DNA of 64,000 bases from G965200765 sp965200765 (GCA_965200765.1 OZ241380.1:3038001-3102000); one strand, 5' to 3'; positions 53,229 to 62,922 are shown, counted from the stretch's first letter. Notes: generated by a model from the letters alone, not told the origin. Numbers and translations are program-made.

Positions 53229-53575
53229 ATGTCAACCAATGGAGGAAAGGTCATAGGAAGAAGGAAAGGCATCAGCGACGAACAACGCCGGCGCTGGGCA
53301 TTGAGTGTGGTTCGCCGCGAAGATTCGATGGTTTCGCTGTCTCGGGAGGCGGGTGTATCGAAGCAGACGATTGCGACCCGGGTGCTAAAAAAATTGGGAG
53401 ATTGAATTTGACGGTCGGATTGAAAGCGGATGTCTTGGGTGAGCTGTCGCTGGCGAAAGGCAAGGCTAGGTTGAGTAGCGTGTTGCGCTGTCTTGGCATT
53501 GCTTTGTCTTCGCGGTATTGACCGCCGAGCCACGGTAAGCGTGGTCCGAAGCCGCGTCCGGTACCGCCGGAGTGT
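53229..53575 (+). pseudogene. Transposase/integrase N-terminal remnant
   Basis: The first frame, ATG 53229, gives RRKGISDEQRRRWALSVVRR and REAGVSKQTIATRVLKKLGD, a helix-turn-helix of the kind at the start of IS3-type integrases. After the stop at 53405 a second frame reads ELSLAKGKARLSSVLRCLGI, then HGKRGPKPRPVPPE, which resembles the linker to the catalytic domain. Stops and a frame change break it; no DDE core remains. Confidence 0.5.
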
Positions 53576-53825
53576 TAATACCAACTTAAAATGACATTTG
53601 TGGTTCGCTCAACTTGAACAAGCTGGATTGCCAAAGTATGACCATCAAACGGATTGCACAGAAATGCCAGTCAGCTTACTACGAAGTTGCTCTGATTGGT
53701 CACCGCAACCTCTCCTTTTACACCGTATTCGTAGCACATTTGTGCCTTGCCTAGTTGTTGTAATTCCCCTCCGTAGCATGCGAAAAGCGATTCATCTTCA
53801 ATAATCAACTCTCATTCGAATTTAA
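53576..53825. other. Gene-poor spacer
   Basis: About 250 bp between two insertion-sequence remnants. A 68-codon frame (53598-53804, plus strand) has no recognisable features. Nothing else seen. Confidence 0.3.
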
Positions 53826-54043
53826 AGACTGGAATGTTCGTCGTTCGAACAGTACAACTCCCCAAAAAAATCCTCAAACCATTCCCAAGAATTTTGTTTG
53901 GCCAGCTTTACCAGCGGATGTTCCGGCCGATAAGCATATAGTATGGAAATGCAAAACAATTCACTTTGATGTAACGACGGAACTTAAGCTAAGCATCTTT
54001 CTTCTCTAGGATATTGCAAGAAATCACGCAATGACTATACAGT
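53826..54043 (-). pseudogene. IS5-family transposase 5' remnant, inverted
   Basis: On the minus strand it starts TGTATAGTCATTGCGTGATT, like 7083 and 47049, and continues in broken frame with LHQSELFCISIL, then YRPEHPLVKLAKQNSWEWFE. The HPLV-x-LA and W-x-x-F pattern is the N-terminus of IS5/DUF772 transposases and aligns with the remnant at 7083-7350. The rest of the gene is missing. Confidence 0.55.
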
Positions 54044-54181
54044 ATCTTGCAAGTCCATGCCTGTTTTATCAAACTGATTATTCGATCAATTCGTTGTACA
54101 ATCTGTAAAGGACTGTTAGGACCGATTAAATATAAATGAATGTACAAGTAAATACACATTTAATTTCCACGAATAGAGAAT

Positions 54182-56650
54182 CTACTGCTTTCGATATTTT
54201 GGTTTATATTTACTTTTCAATTCGAGAATATGATGAATTCGTTGCTCAATACTTTGAGATATTTCGTGGGTGTTCATATAACGTTGGGTTCTACGTGATA
54301 TTACTTCTCTTACAAAACTATCTGTGTATTTTTTTCGCAATTTTTCCAACTTATTGGCTACTGAATCATTAATATTTTTCGCACTGTCCAACATGCTGAA
54401 GTATTCAATTATGTCGTACGCCGGAGTAGATTTATTTTGTACTACTTCTACTAATACTTCTCGTATTTTTGGAGAATTTATAGTATTTACGATACTTTCT
54501 ATATTGAGTATGACCCACGAAAAAGAAACTACTTGTAACAAGTAATTAATTTCTTCAACACTATCATCGGGAAATATTTCTTTAAGAAAAAGCGCCAAAT
54601 TTGTCATTTCTTTTTCATCTCTTAAAACCAAACTTACAAGCCGTAAGCCGCCATCTGAAACAGTTTCAATAATATTAGCAATTTTTTTCTTTTCTAGTTT
54701 TCCATGCTTGTTTCTTAACACTTGACCAAGAATTTTATTGTTTTTCAAAATTCTATATATGTCATTAACCTGAGGAATGTCTCCTTCATCATCATCATCA
54801 CTACTTTGCTCAGCTTCAATGATATCCCGACGTTCCCGTTCTCTTCGTCTTTCAACATCGACACTTTCACTGGATGAAATGTCACTGGGCAGTTTATCTA
54901 TTAATTTTTTGAATACTGCGGTTTCGTCTTGATCGAGGCAGGCCGGAATGATTGAATTAAAAGTTTGTTCTATTTCGTTCAAAATTAAATCAATTACCCA
55001 ATCTCCCGAATGATGAATAACAAACTGTAAGGTTATGTGATTTGCTGTTATATGACTATGTTTGCACATCAATTTAATAACTTTTCTTTGTTTTTTAGCA
55101 AAATCCGACAAATATTTTGCTAAAAAATAATAGTACATATAAGGTGTAAGAAAAGTCCCGTTGGCCGACAAAATTCCATATTCACTGTGCTGTAGTCTAT
55201 TGATTATCGCGTCTTCTATTATGTATTTTGAACGATACATATATAAGAAATCATCAAAATTTGTTTTTGTAAATTCAATATTATAGTTTTCCCTATGCTC
55301 GTAAATGGAAAAAGCTAAATTTTCACAAAAGTTCATGCACGTGTCAATTTCTTCATCTCTTCTGTCAATGCCTGCTTTATCCAATTGTGATAATATCCAA
55401 ACATAGAAACAATGTCCATATGATGTGACTGAAAACCCAGTCGGTAAATAAGCATCTACAGTTTGAACAATCGTCAATATATAGAAAGGATATCTAGGAA
55501 TAATTTTGTTGTCTATTAAAGAATTAACTTGATATTCTATTTGATCTATAAAATAATGTATATTTGAAATATTTTTGTTTGTTAATTTGACCTGTTTCTT
55601 AATTAGTTCTTGTTGCTGTACATGAGATAGTGATTCAATTTTTAATTGTTTATAATCTGCAATATTTTTATCATCTCGGTAGAATGAGTGGTAAACATCG
55701 CTAGCAATCATTACATATATTTTCTCAAAATATATGCTTATGAAATCTAGTAACTTTCTTGACTTTTTTGAAGCAGAAAAATTATCTATAATGATATATT
55801 TTTGCTTTTGCTTAAACCACAATGAAAAATCACCACTATATTGGTCACGATATATTCTTTGCAATGTTTTTAGGTTCGGAGCTCCATGAATTTTCTCCAT
55901 ATCAATGTGAATTACGGACTTCTCTTCCTCTATTAATGATAAGTACAAATAATGAGCAAGTGTTGATTTTCCACACATCTCTTCACCATAGATTACGCAC
56001 TTGTTTTCATTAAATAGTTGTTCTTTTTTGGTGATTAATTTATCTAACGAATAATTTGAAGTCTTATTCTTAGTTGTCGGACTATTGTCAAGTAGTTTAG
56101 GGAATACGAAAACCTCTTTGAGTTTCGTAGAGTCTTGGGATATCAGTAAGGTTTTCTCCGTATCATTCAAATATTTTGGTTTTGGTATAAAAGTATTTCT
56201 GACATCATCTATAACATATTTAATTCCATCGTAAATTTCGTTCCATGCTTTATCGGGATTTGAATAATCGTCAACTGGAGTGCCATTAAATGGAAGTGCC
56301 TTTAGATTATCTTCACCAAGCATATCTTTCCATTTACAGTGTCTTAAAATAATAGGTACACGAATTATAGGCTTAGACAACGATTTTGCATAATTCCACT
56401 CATCCATGCAAGCATCAGAATCGAAAAAATCATTACTCAAAAGAAAAACAAGGATATCAGCTTTATTCAAATTTGATTTAATTTCTTCGTCAATATTCTT
56501 ACCGGGTAAGATTTTGTTATCTGACCAAGTTATTAACTCACCTTTTCTTTTTAGTAGTGTTAGTGCTTTTTCCATAGATTCCCGGTATTGTTTGTCTTCG
56601 TGACAGTAGCTGTAAAACAATCGCACAGGATAAATTTTGATTTCATTCAT
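54182..56650 (-). CDS. TIR-STAND NTPase, putative anti-phage sensor
   Basis: 822 aa, much AT-richer than the housekeeping genes. Residues 8-150 are a TIR domain (VRLFYSYCHEDKQYRESMEK, WSDNKILPG, and SDACMDEWNYAK with the likely NADase Glu84). Residues 218-300 start a P-loop NTPase: GEEMCGKST (222-230) and KYIIIDNFSA (Walker B). The rest is helical, with a highly charged linker (RRRERERRDIIEAEQSSDDDDE) near 605-630, and lacks recognisable repeats. TIR-STAND proteins act as single-gene abortive defence systems that deplete NAD+ after sensing a phage product. No partner gene is adjacent. Confident about the domains; the trigger is unknown. Confidence 0.85.
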   Translation of the reverse strand: MNEIKIYPVRLFYSYCHEDKQYRESMEKALTLLKRKGELITWSDNKILPGKNIDEEIKSNLNKADILVFLLSNDFFDSDACMDEWNYAKSLSKPIIRVPIILRHCKWKDMLGEDNLKALPFNGTPVDDYSNPDKAWNEIYDGIKYVIDDVRNTFIPKPKYLNDTEKTLLISQDSTKLKEVFVFPKLLDNSPTTKNKTSNYSLDKLITKKEQLFNENKCVIYGEEMCGKSTLAHYLYLSLIEEEKSVIHIDMEKIHGAPNLKTLQRIYRDQYSGDFSLWFKQKQKYIIIDNFSASKKSRKLLDFISIYFEKIYVMIASDVYHSFYRDDKNIADYKQLKIESLSHVQQQELIKKQVKLTNKNISNIHYFIDQIEYQVNSLIDNKIIPRYPFYILTIVQTVDAYLPTGFSVTSYGHCFYVWILSQLDKAGIDRRDEEIDTCMNFCENLAFSIYEHRENYNIEFTKTNFDDFLYMYRSKYIIEDAIINRLQHSEYGILSANGTFLTPYMYYYFLAKYLSDFAKKQRKVIKLMCKHSHITANHITLQFVIHHSGDWVIDLILNEIEQTFNSIIPACLDQDETAVFKKLIDKLPSDISSSESVDVERRRERERRDIIEAEQSSDDDDEGDIPQVNDIYRILKNNKILGQVLRNKHGKLEKKKIANIIETVSDGGLRLVSLVLRDEKEMTNLALFLKEIFPDDSVEEINYLLQVVSFSWVILNIESIVNTINSPKIREVLVEVVQNKSTPAYDIIEYFSMLDSAKNINDSVANKLEKLRKKYTDSFVREVISRRTQRYMNTHEISQSIEQRIHHILELKSKYKPKYRKQ

Positions 56651-58003
56651 AATAGTAGATAAAAATTTGTAATTTACAAAAAAAGTAAAAAAACCATAAC
56701 ACCTAATTCAAAAAACTAGGCGAAAGGCGTGAAAGGTAGAAACTGCTTGAGGGTGATGCGAAAGTATTGTCCTGAACATCCACTCACCCGGCAATGTACA
56801 CCATGACAGACAAAAGTATATACCCGATACCACAGAAAATCAAATTTGTTGTGACCAAATCCCTTCATACAGAGTGTGTGGGACAACCATTTCTGTGTAC
56901 AAGAAAATCGGAGCAGGGCATCAAAAGTAGGCTCCCTATGGAGATTCGGGGTAATCAGCGTCAGTTCGGAAAATCAGGTACCGATATTCTGTTGAGATTG
57001 AGAGTATCGCTAGCTTCGGATAACAGTGCTTTGGGAGTCGTGAACAATCTGCGAAGTGATGCGGCAGTCCATTCAATTTTGGCGTTTGAAGTGGCACCGG
57101 CATCGCTGTGCATGAGCGACTATTTGTTGTGGTTCAGAATATCCGAGGTAAAGGGTTTACAACAAATGGTTCGGAAGTTTTGTGCGAAGACATGCTACCT
57201 TCTCAGTGCTATGGCTTTCATGATAGTGAATGCGCGGACGCTCCTTCTCAATCCCCGATAGTTCCTTCTCCGTCGTCAGACAAATATTTACCGCCGTCCT
57301 TATCCTCCTTTCCTGTTACGCGGCTGACTTGATTCAACAGTGAGCGTATTGTATTCGCTGTCCTTGCCAAGCACGAGTATGGTTTTCATACCGTAGCTTT
57401 CAAAATTGCTTACTACTCTGTTCCTTTGACCAAGGATGCAGTCTCCCCGTACCATTCCAACAGCGCATAGAAACCGCCACTTTCGACAACAATGCTGTTG
57501 TCTCCCGAATAAGCTACAACGCCTTCCGTAGCCATAGCTTTCTCTATCAGTCCTGTCGGTTTACTAACATGCTAGTCGCCAGTGCGGCTTGCTCGCACAG
57601 GCATGGTTGCGCGAGGTTCAGTACTGGTTGTTGCCGTTGGTAGCTGAAGTTAAGCAAGAATTAGCGTGGAATGCATTTGAAACAGGTGAACGATGCCATG
57701 GGCAACACCTCCGGCCTGAAAAAGATTCTTCTCGAACAAGCTTACTTGATGGTGCTTCGCCGCTCCTCCCGTCTTGAATCGGTCAATTGAGTAGACGCTT
57801 TTGCCTGTTACCGGTGAAAACCTGTCTTCACGGCCGCTTCATGCGGTTGACTCGGACTCCGAACCTTACTGAAAGCGCCCGATTACAATTTTTAGAGCTA
57901 TTTCGATTTTGTACGTCACATTTAGTCGAGATAACCTTAGACAGGCAGGGTATCATACATGCGGACTGAGTAATTGTTCATGGGTGAATTGTAAAGAATT
58001 TCA
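56651..58003. other. 1.35-kb degenerate region between the TIR gene and xth
   Basis: No complete gene. A plus-strand frame at 56803-57261 (MTDKSIYPIPQKIKFVVTKS at its start, 152 codons) could be real but I recognise nothing in it. On the minus strand about 57300-57540 shows coding-like text split over two frames (GVVAYSGDNSIVVESGGFY, then FESYGMKTILVLGKDSEYN). Around 57690-57780 a third short piece reads GNTSGLKKILLEQAYLMVL. These look like fragments of several dead genes. Confidence 0.4.
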
Positions 58004-58771
58004 ATGAAGATTTGTACTTGGAATGTGAATTCCCTGAATGTTCGCCAAGATCACGTGTGCGACTGGATCTCCAGTACCGCACCCGATGTGGTGTGTCTTC
58101 AGGAAACCAAGATGGTGGACGAGAAGTTTCCGGCCAGTCGATTTGACGAGCTTGGATACTCGTCTCATCATTCAGGACAGAAGACGTACAACGGAGTCGC
58201 AGTCATTTCAAAAGCGGTTCCGGAGGATGTTGTCACCGATTTTCCGGAATATGAAGACCCGCAACGAAGATTACTTGCTGCCACGATCAACGGTGTTCGG
58301 GTCATCAATGTCTACATTCCGAACGGTAGTGAAGTTGGTTCGGAGAAGTATCGGTACAAGTTGGAGTGGCTGGAGCATCTGGTGAAATTTTTGAAGAGTG
58401 AGTTGAAGAGTCATCGGTATGTAGTTTTGACGGGAGACTACAACATTGCCCCGGCAGATGAGGATGTTCATGACCCGAAGGAGTGGGAAGGCAAGATATT
58501 GTGTAGCGACCGGGAACGAGAGATGTTTCAAAGGATGATTGAATGTGGTATGTCAGATACATTCAGACAGTTTGATCAACCTTCCAAGAGTTTTTCCTGG
58601 TGGGATTATCGACAAGCGGCTTTTCGACGTGACTTGGGGTTGCGAATTGACCACATTCTCGCGAGCGAAGCACTGGCGGGAAAATGTGTCAGTTGCGAGA
58701 TTGACAAGGAACCAAGGTCATGGGAGCGGCCATCCGACCACACGCCAGTGATTGCTACGTTTGAATTGTAG
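58004..58771 (+). CDS. xth: Exodeoxyribonuclease III
   Basis: Base-excision repair AP endonuclease and 3' exonuclease of the ExoIII/EEP family; 255 aa. MKICTWNVNSLNVRQDHV at the start, CLQETKMVDEKFP with the metal Glu, TGDYNIAPADEDVHDP (catalytic Asp and Asn), YRQAAFRRDLGLRIDHILAS, and RPSDHTPVIATFEL with the final Asp-His. A housekeeping-type gene standing alone inside the accessory region. Confidence 0.95.
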   Translation: MKICTWNVNSLNVRQDHVCDWISSTAPDVVCLQETKMVDEKFPASRFDELGYSSHHSGQKTYNGVAVISKAVPEDVVTDFPEYEDPQRRLLAATINGVRVINVYIPNGSEVGSEKYRYKLEWLEHLVKFLKSELKSHRYVVLTGDYNIAPADEDVHDPKEWEGKILCSDREREMFQRMIECGMSDTFRQFDQPSKSFSWWDYRQAAFRRDLGLRIDHILASEALAGKCVSCEIDKEPRSWERPSDHTPVIATFEL

Positions 58772-59021
58772 AGTGTCGGTCAACGACAATGCTGATTGGT
58801 TGTACCTTTGTCGGTATAAGGCGAGCAAACAGTGGTGATGAAATTTGCGAAATTTTTGTCACCGAGTCAGGCCGCATCCGTCACTCGACAACATGATGCC
58901 AGGCAAATACCCTATAATCATTTCCAAAGGCTAACTCATGTCAAATGTGCTAGCCTATCACAACATGGATTGCTGGCAATTCGCGACAATATAACATCTG
59001 AATACATTGACCGGAGGTCAT

Positions 59022-59294
59022 ATGGCACTAAAAGATATTCGCAGGGATTCTGTGATTAAAGCTATTGAGGAGTTCGAGAAAAAAGGGCTGGAAAAAATGT
59101 TGGACAAGTACGGTGGTGGGCCATCAACGAGATGGTACATTGTTAACAAGGGAAAACGCTATGATCAAAAATTAATTTGTCGTGCCGCACATCACTTACA
59201 AGGACTTGGATGGCTTCCTTCGGGTAGAGGTACATTCAAAGCTGGTGAAGCTCGACGCATACTTGCAAAACTTGGTTTCGATGTCGTGGGGTAA
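59022..59294 (+). CDS. Stand-alone ScoMcrA-like N-terminal head domain protein
   Basis: 90 aa. ALKDIRRDSVIKAIEEFEKK, then YGGGPSTRWYIVNKGKRYDQ followed by KLICRAAHH, and FKAGEARRILAKLGFDVVG, match the head domain at the N-terminus of ScoMcrA-type HNH enzymes that attack modified DNA. Here no HNH part follows. The start has a perfect ribosome site (CCGGAGG) 6 bases before the ATG, so it is a real small gene. It might be a cut-down relic or a DNA-reading adaptor. Family match by eye. Confidence 0.7.
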   Translation: MALKDIRRDSVIKAIEEFEKKGLEKMLDKYGGGPSTRWYIVNKGKRYDQKLICRAAHHLQGLGWLPSGRGTFKAGEARRILAKLGFDVVG

Positions 59295-59779
59295 GAACGG
59301 TGGGGTAAGAACGCTTGACCTCAAAAATTTCTTTTCGCAATAATTAACGAATTGAGATCATTCAAGTAAATCGGCTGAAAGGTAAAGCTAGATGGTTTAA
59401 CACGCAACCCCGCTCGCGGGGTTGCGCCATTGCAACAATGAGTCCCCTCGGCAAGTCAGTTCGGTTTTCTACGACTGCATCTTGAGTCGCACAAAATTGA
59501 CCTTTGACTGAATATTTTGCAAAAAATGGTTGAAACAGTACTCCTGAATTGCCCCCCTTTGCTGTGCAAAAAACAAATTTTCCATGAGTTCCCGTAACAC
59601 AATTTGAAATTTTATGTCTACCGGGCAGTAGATTTATATCGTCTGACTTTTTTCAGAATTCCGTGTACGACAATCACTGGATAGTACGACCACACACAAA
59701 TTCTTTATAATACGAAGAAAGGTTGCTTTAATCTCTCAACTACATATTGACACAGTCAGCAAGACTGGAATTCATTCTC
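59295..59779. other. Gene-poor spacer with a GC-rich hairpin
   Basis: 485 bp. The main feature is the hairpin CGCAACCCCGC-TC-GCGGGGTTGCG at 59403-59426, a relative of the one at 47118. A TATAAT at 59706-59711 lies about 70 bp upstream of the AAA+ gene and may be its -10 site. No gene seen. Confidence 0.5.
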
Positions 59780-60769
59780 ATGGCTCAGGCTGATTTACTC
59801 GTAAACATTTTGAAAACCGCCACCTCTGGTGACCAAGTGGCTATGCGCAAGTATGCCGAAGAGTTGATTCAAAATGAACGTAACAAAGGACACCGCATAT
59901 TGGCAGAGCGTATGACCAAGGCATTACGTCCAGATTCTGTGCAACAAAAAAGATTTCTGCATATGCAACCGAACAACAACCATAGTCAGAGCAAAGACCT
60001 GATTTACCAAATTGACCCAACACGAAAGTTGGATGACTTGGTACTGGCCAGTGACACAAGAAATCAAGTCATGGAAGTAGTAAGAGAGCAGCATCGTGCA
60101 GACGTGTTGCATGCTCACAATCTGCGTGCTCGCAACCGTCTTTTGTTTACCGGCCCGCCGGGCAACGGAAAAACTGCACTTGCAGAAGCTTTGGCATACG
60201 AATTGATGTATCCATTGATTGTCATTCGGTACGAAGCACTGATTGGTAGTTATCTGGGTGAAACAGCTTCAAGACTGAAAAATGTCATTGACTACGCAAA
60301 AACTGTAAGGTGCGTACTCTTTCTTGATGAGTTTGAAACTCTCGGCAAAGACCGTGGCGACACGCACGAGACAGGAGAAATCAAGCGCGTTGTCAGTTCA
60401 TTGTTGCTTCAACTGGACGATTTGCCGGATTATGTCGTGGTAACTGCTGCAAGCAATCATCCCGAGTTGCTTGACAAAGCGGTCTGGCGGCGTTTTCAAG
60501 TACGGCTGGCACTGCCAATGCCCACTGCCAAGCAGTTGGCTGGATTTGTTACGTCAATTGAAAAACGTTGTGCCATCAAATTCGGAATCGCACCGGCTAC
60601 CTTGGCAAAGCATTTACAGGGTGTAAATTTTTCTGAAGCAGAAGAATTTTGTTTGAGCGTTGTTCGTCAGGCAGTACTTGAGATGACTACTGATAATGCA
60701 AAGCACATTGTGAATCTTAAATTGAAGCAGTGGACCAACAGAACCAAACCCGAATCCACTCATCAATAA
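59780..60769 (+). CDS. AAA+ ATPase (IetA-like)
   Basis: A 329-aa AAA+ ATPase of the FtsH/SpoVK-like clade. N-terminal helical part (AQADLLVNILKTATSGDQVA, then NERNKGHRILAERM); Walker A GPPGNGKTAL, Walker B VLFLDEFETLG, sensor 1 VVTAASNH, and an Arg finger in KAVWRRFQVRL. Proteins with this N-terminus often sit beside a subtilisin-like protease, as in the IetAS defence pair; none is found here. The next gene, 21 bp away, is a small DUF7662-type protein. The ATG at 59780 is preferred over a TTG 11 codons upstream by family resemblance. Confidence 0.82.
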   Translation: MAQADLLVNILKTATSGDQVAMRKYAEELIQNERNKGHRILAERMTKALRPDSVQQKRFLHMQPNNNHSQSKDLIYQIDPTRKLDDLVLASDTRNQVMEVVREQHRADVLHAHNLRARNRLLFTGPPGNGKTALAEALAYELMYPLIVIRYEALIGSYLGETASRLKNVIDYAKTVRCVLFLDEFETLGKDRGDTHETGEIKRVVSSLLLQLDDLPDYVVVTAASNHPELLDKAVWRRFQVRLALPMPTAKQLAGFVTSIEKRCAIKFGIAPATLAKHLQGVNFSEAEEFCLSVVRQAVLEMTTDNAKHIVNLKLKQWTNRTKPESTHQ

Positions 60770-60790
60770 CTTACGCACTAGAGTTCTGTG

Positions 60791-61216
60791 ATGATAGAGA
60801 AACAACGGAAAAGCCTTACGGCAATAGCATCCCAAGGAAAGTATAATCGACTTCACACACATCTACGTCATCAAGGCGGTCGAGAATGGAGTACAACATT
60901 CAACGAAGTCGAAGAGATACTTGGATTTCAGCTACCGAATTCTGCGCGAATGCATAGATCTTGGTGGTCGAATCAAGACAACGGTGGGCACAGTCAAGCA
61001 TTGGCGTGGCAATCAGCAGGTTGGCGCGTGTCGGCTGTTGACCTTGAACAAGAGTCCTTGACGTTCAAGCGAATAGACTCCAAAGAACACATTGTAGAGC
61101 GATATTCGCCACGTCGCAGATTTGACATTGATGAAGTGTTGCCTCCCTATGATGCGGGTCCTTGGCCGGAGGGTTTGAGAATAACCAGAGAGTGGATGTA
61201 TGGCGGTGATGGTTGA
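60791..61216 (+). CDS. DUF7662-type small protein
   Basis: 141 aa. The segment KYNRLHTHLRHQGGREWSTT, FNEVEEILGFQLPNSARMH, RSWWSNQDNGGHSQALAWQS and AGWRVSAVDLEQESLTFKRI follows the pattern I associate with DUF7662 (FxEIExxLGfxLPxSAR, WWxN, hsQAxaWxxAGW). Such domains are widespread, short and of unknown function, and often sit by defence or nuclease genes. It lies 21 bp after the AAA+ gene and is probably co-transcribed with it. A charged tail (YSPRRRFDIDEVLPP) extends beyond the domain. Confidence 0.75.
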   Translation: MIEKQRKSLTAIASQGKYNRLHTHLRHQGGREWSTTFNEVEEILGFQLPNSARMHRSWWSNQDNGGHSQALAWQSAGWRVSAVDLEQESLTFKRIDSKEHIVERYSPRRRFDIDEVLPPYDAGPWPEGLRITREWMYGGDG

Positions 61217-61242
61217 GCGCGATGTTCAATTTGTTCTTGTAG

Positions 61243-62922
61243 TTATTTGATCTCAGGATTTAAAAATTTTGCAATAGCATCAAGTTTTTCAATTACTTCG
61301 GGATGAATTTCATCTGGTGTCATTTTTGCAGCCAATTGATATAACTCTCCTTTCGTTGTATTGAGCCCGATTTCTTCAAATAATGGTGCAAGAAACTCCC
61401 TACTTGCTTTGATGCGAGTCAGTGTAGCAATGTCGCCGAACAGGTCAGTATCTGGAGGTATCTGTTTCCCAAATTTTTCGTCTACCTTTTGTACATATAA
61501 TATGTGGTTTTTCAAGAATCTCTTGATTGCCGATGGAATTAGCAAGTAGTTTTCTATTTCATACCGTTTCCACCGAAGTATCCGTAATCCTGCCTTTGTC
61601 GTTTCTTTATCGGGTTGTTCCTTGTTATCTCCATCAAGCAAGCACAGGGCACGAATATCTGGAAACGCAGCTCGTATTGCAAAAAAGTGATCTTTTGCAT
61701 CCTTTAGACGGTTGCCTCTAAGTTGATAAATGAATGGTCTGTTGAAAAATCTTTGGGCTGGGTGATCCAATACTCTTGCCCATTCTGTCAGAATTTTCTC
61801 ATCTGTGGCCCCTTCAACATAGAGAATAGTTCTAACTTCCTTGCCCAATAACATGTCAGTGGTTGTAATACGCTTTAAAGCTTCACGTAACCGGTCGCGA
61901 TCAGATTTATGATGAAGAGGACGAGGCCGGTCCCCAATAAAACCGATTACTCGGGAAGGTTCAGTCGAATCCAGAATTACTTCGGAATGAGTGGCAATGA
62001 TTAACTGCCCGTCTTGTTCGTGAGCAATCTTTCGGATTAAATCGTACACCTGTTTCTGGAGAATTACATGTTGGTGCACGTCAGGTTCATCCAGCAAGAT
62101 TACAGATGCTTCTCGAGTATAAAGAAATGCAAGCAACAGAAGAACTTGGAGAGTACCGCTTCCGGCACTCGATAGATCTAATGTCCGATTTTTACTCCCT
62201 TCCAGATATTCGCACAGAATAAAAGCTTGGCTTCCGGAGGAGTAGGTAGGCTGGAGTAGTTCAATTCCAAACAATGTACTAATATGTCTGGTTAGTGATT
62301 CCCAGTGTTGTGGACGATTTTCAGAAATTTCTAGTAGCAGATTTCTTAGTATGTTCCCAGGCCTGCCTTCACCTACTAGTCTGTTTTGCAGCCCTTGGTC
62401 ACGCCGTGGTTCTTCTCGTTCAATGCTTGAAAAAGTTGGTACGTGGATTACGTTCAAATTTTCTGCACCGAGTGGCGGAAAATTTCGAAGTTCTTCAAGC
62501 TTGAATTGTTTCGACCCTAATGGTCGTACGTAGATCAATTCAGTGTTCGCATACTGAAACTCTAGCCCACATTCCCAATTTTCATCGTTGATTTCCGCTT
62601 CTACAATAATTTCAATATTTCTTGCTATTTGTGGATTTCCTTCTCGTATACGTCTCTGTTGCCATAGCAAGTTCATCTCTCGCAAAGGTACAGGAGCAAA
62701 TTCAGTTCGAGTGATAGGAACTCCGGATCTTTTCAACCTTTTATCTCTGTCCAATTTACGTTGGGACACCCAACGGTCGAGTCCATACTTCCAGGTCGCG
62801 ATTCCTTGAAGCATGGTTGACTTGCCGGAATTGTTAGGTCCCGCAAGTACTATCGAATTGTTCAGTTCAAACTCTAAGTCAACAAAACTCTTAAAGTTTC
62901 TTATGGTCAAACGACGAATCAT
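61243..62922 (-). CDS. OLD-family ATPase/TOPRIM nuclease
   Basis: A 559-aa overcoming-lysogenization-defect-type protein. ABC-type ATPase: IRRLTIRNFKSFVDLEFELN, Walker A GPNNSGKST (28-36), signature LSSAGSGTLQVLLLL, Walker B VILLDEPDVHQH and H-loop IIATHSEVIL. C-terminal TOPRIM nuclease: TILYVEGATDEKILTEW (Glu) and RALCLLDGDNKEQPD (DxD). Gabija GajA has this architecture, but its UvrD-type partner GajB is absent. The upstream gene is a DNA methyltransferase. The start at 62922 has GAGAGG before it; an ATG at 63018 is in frame and nearly overlaps the methyltransferase. Confidence 0.88.
   Translation of the reverse strand: MIRRLTIRNFKSFVDLEFELNNSIVLAGPNNSGKSTMLQGIATWKYGLDRWVSQRKLDRDKRLKRSGVPITRTEFAPVPLREMNLLWQQRRIREGNPQIARNIEIIVEAEINDENWECGLEFQYANTELIYVRPLGSKQFKLEELRNFPPLGAENLNVIHVPTFSSIEREEPRRDQGLQNRLVGEGRPGNILRNLLLEISENRPQHWESLTRHISTLFGIELLQPTYSSGSQAFILCEYLEGSKNRTLDLSSAGSGTLQVLLLLAFLYTREASVILLDEPDVHQHVILQKQVYDLIRKIAHEQDGQLIIATHSEVILDSTEPSRVIGFIGDRPRPLHHKSDRDRLREALKRITTTDMLLGKEVRTILYVEGATDEKILTEWARVLDHPAQRFFNRPFIYQLRGNRLKDAKDHFFAIRAAFPDIRALCLLDGDNKEQPDKETTKAGLRILRWKRYEIENYLLIPSAIKRFLKNHILYVQKVDEKFGKQIPPDTDLFGDIATLTRIKASREFLAPLFEEIGLNTTKGELYQLAAKMTPDEIHPEVIEKLDAIAKFLNPEIK

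Noticed and set aside
61243..62922. Calling the OLD gene GajA of a Gabija system
   Set aside because: No UvrD/GajB-type helicase gene is adjacent in the visible sequence; the same-strand neighbour is a methyltransferase.
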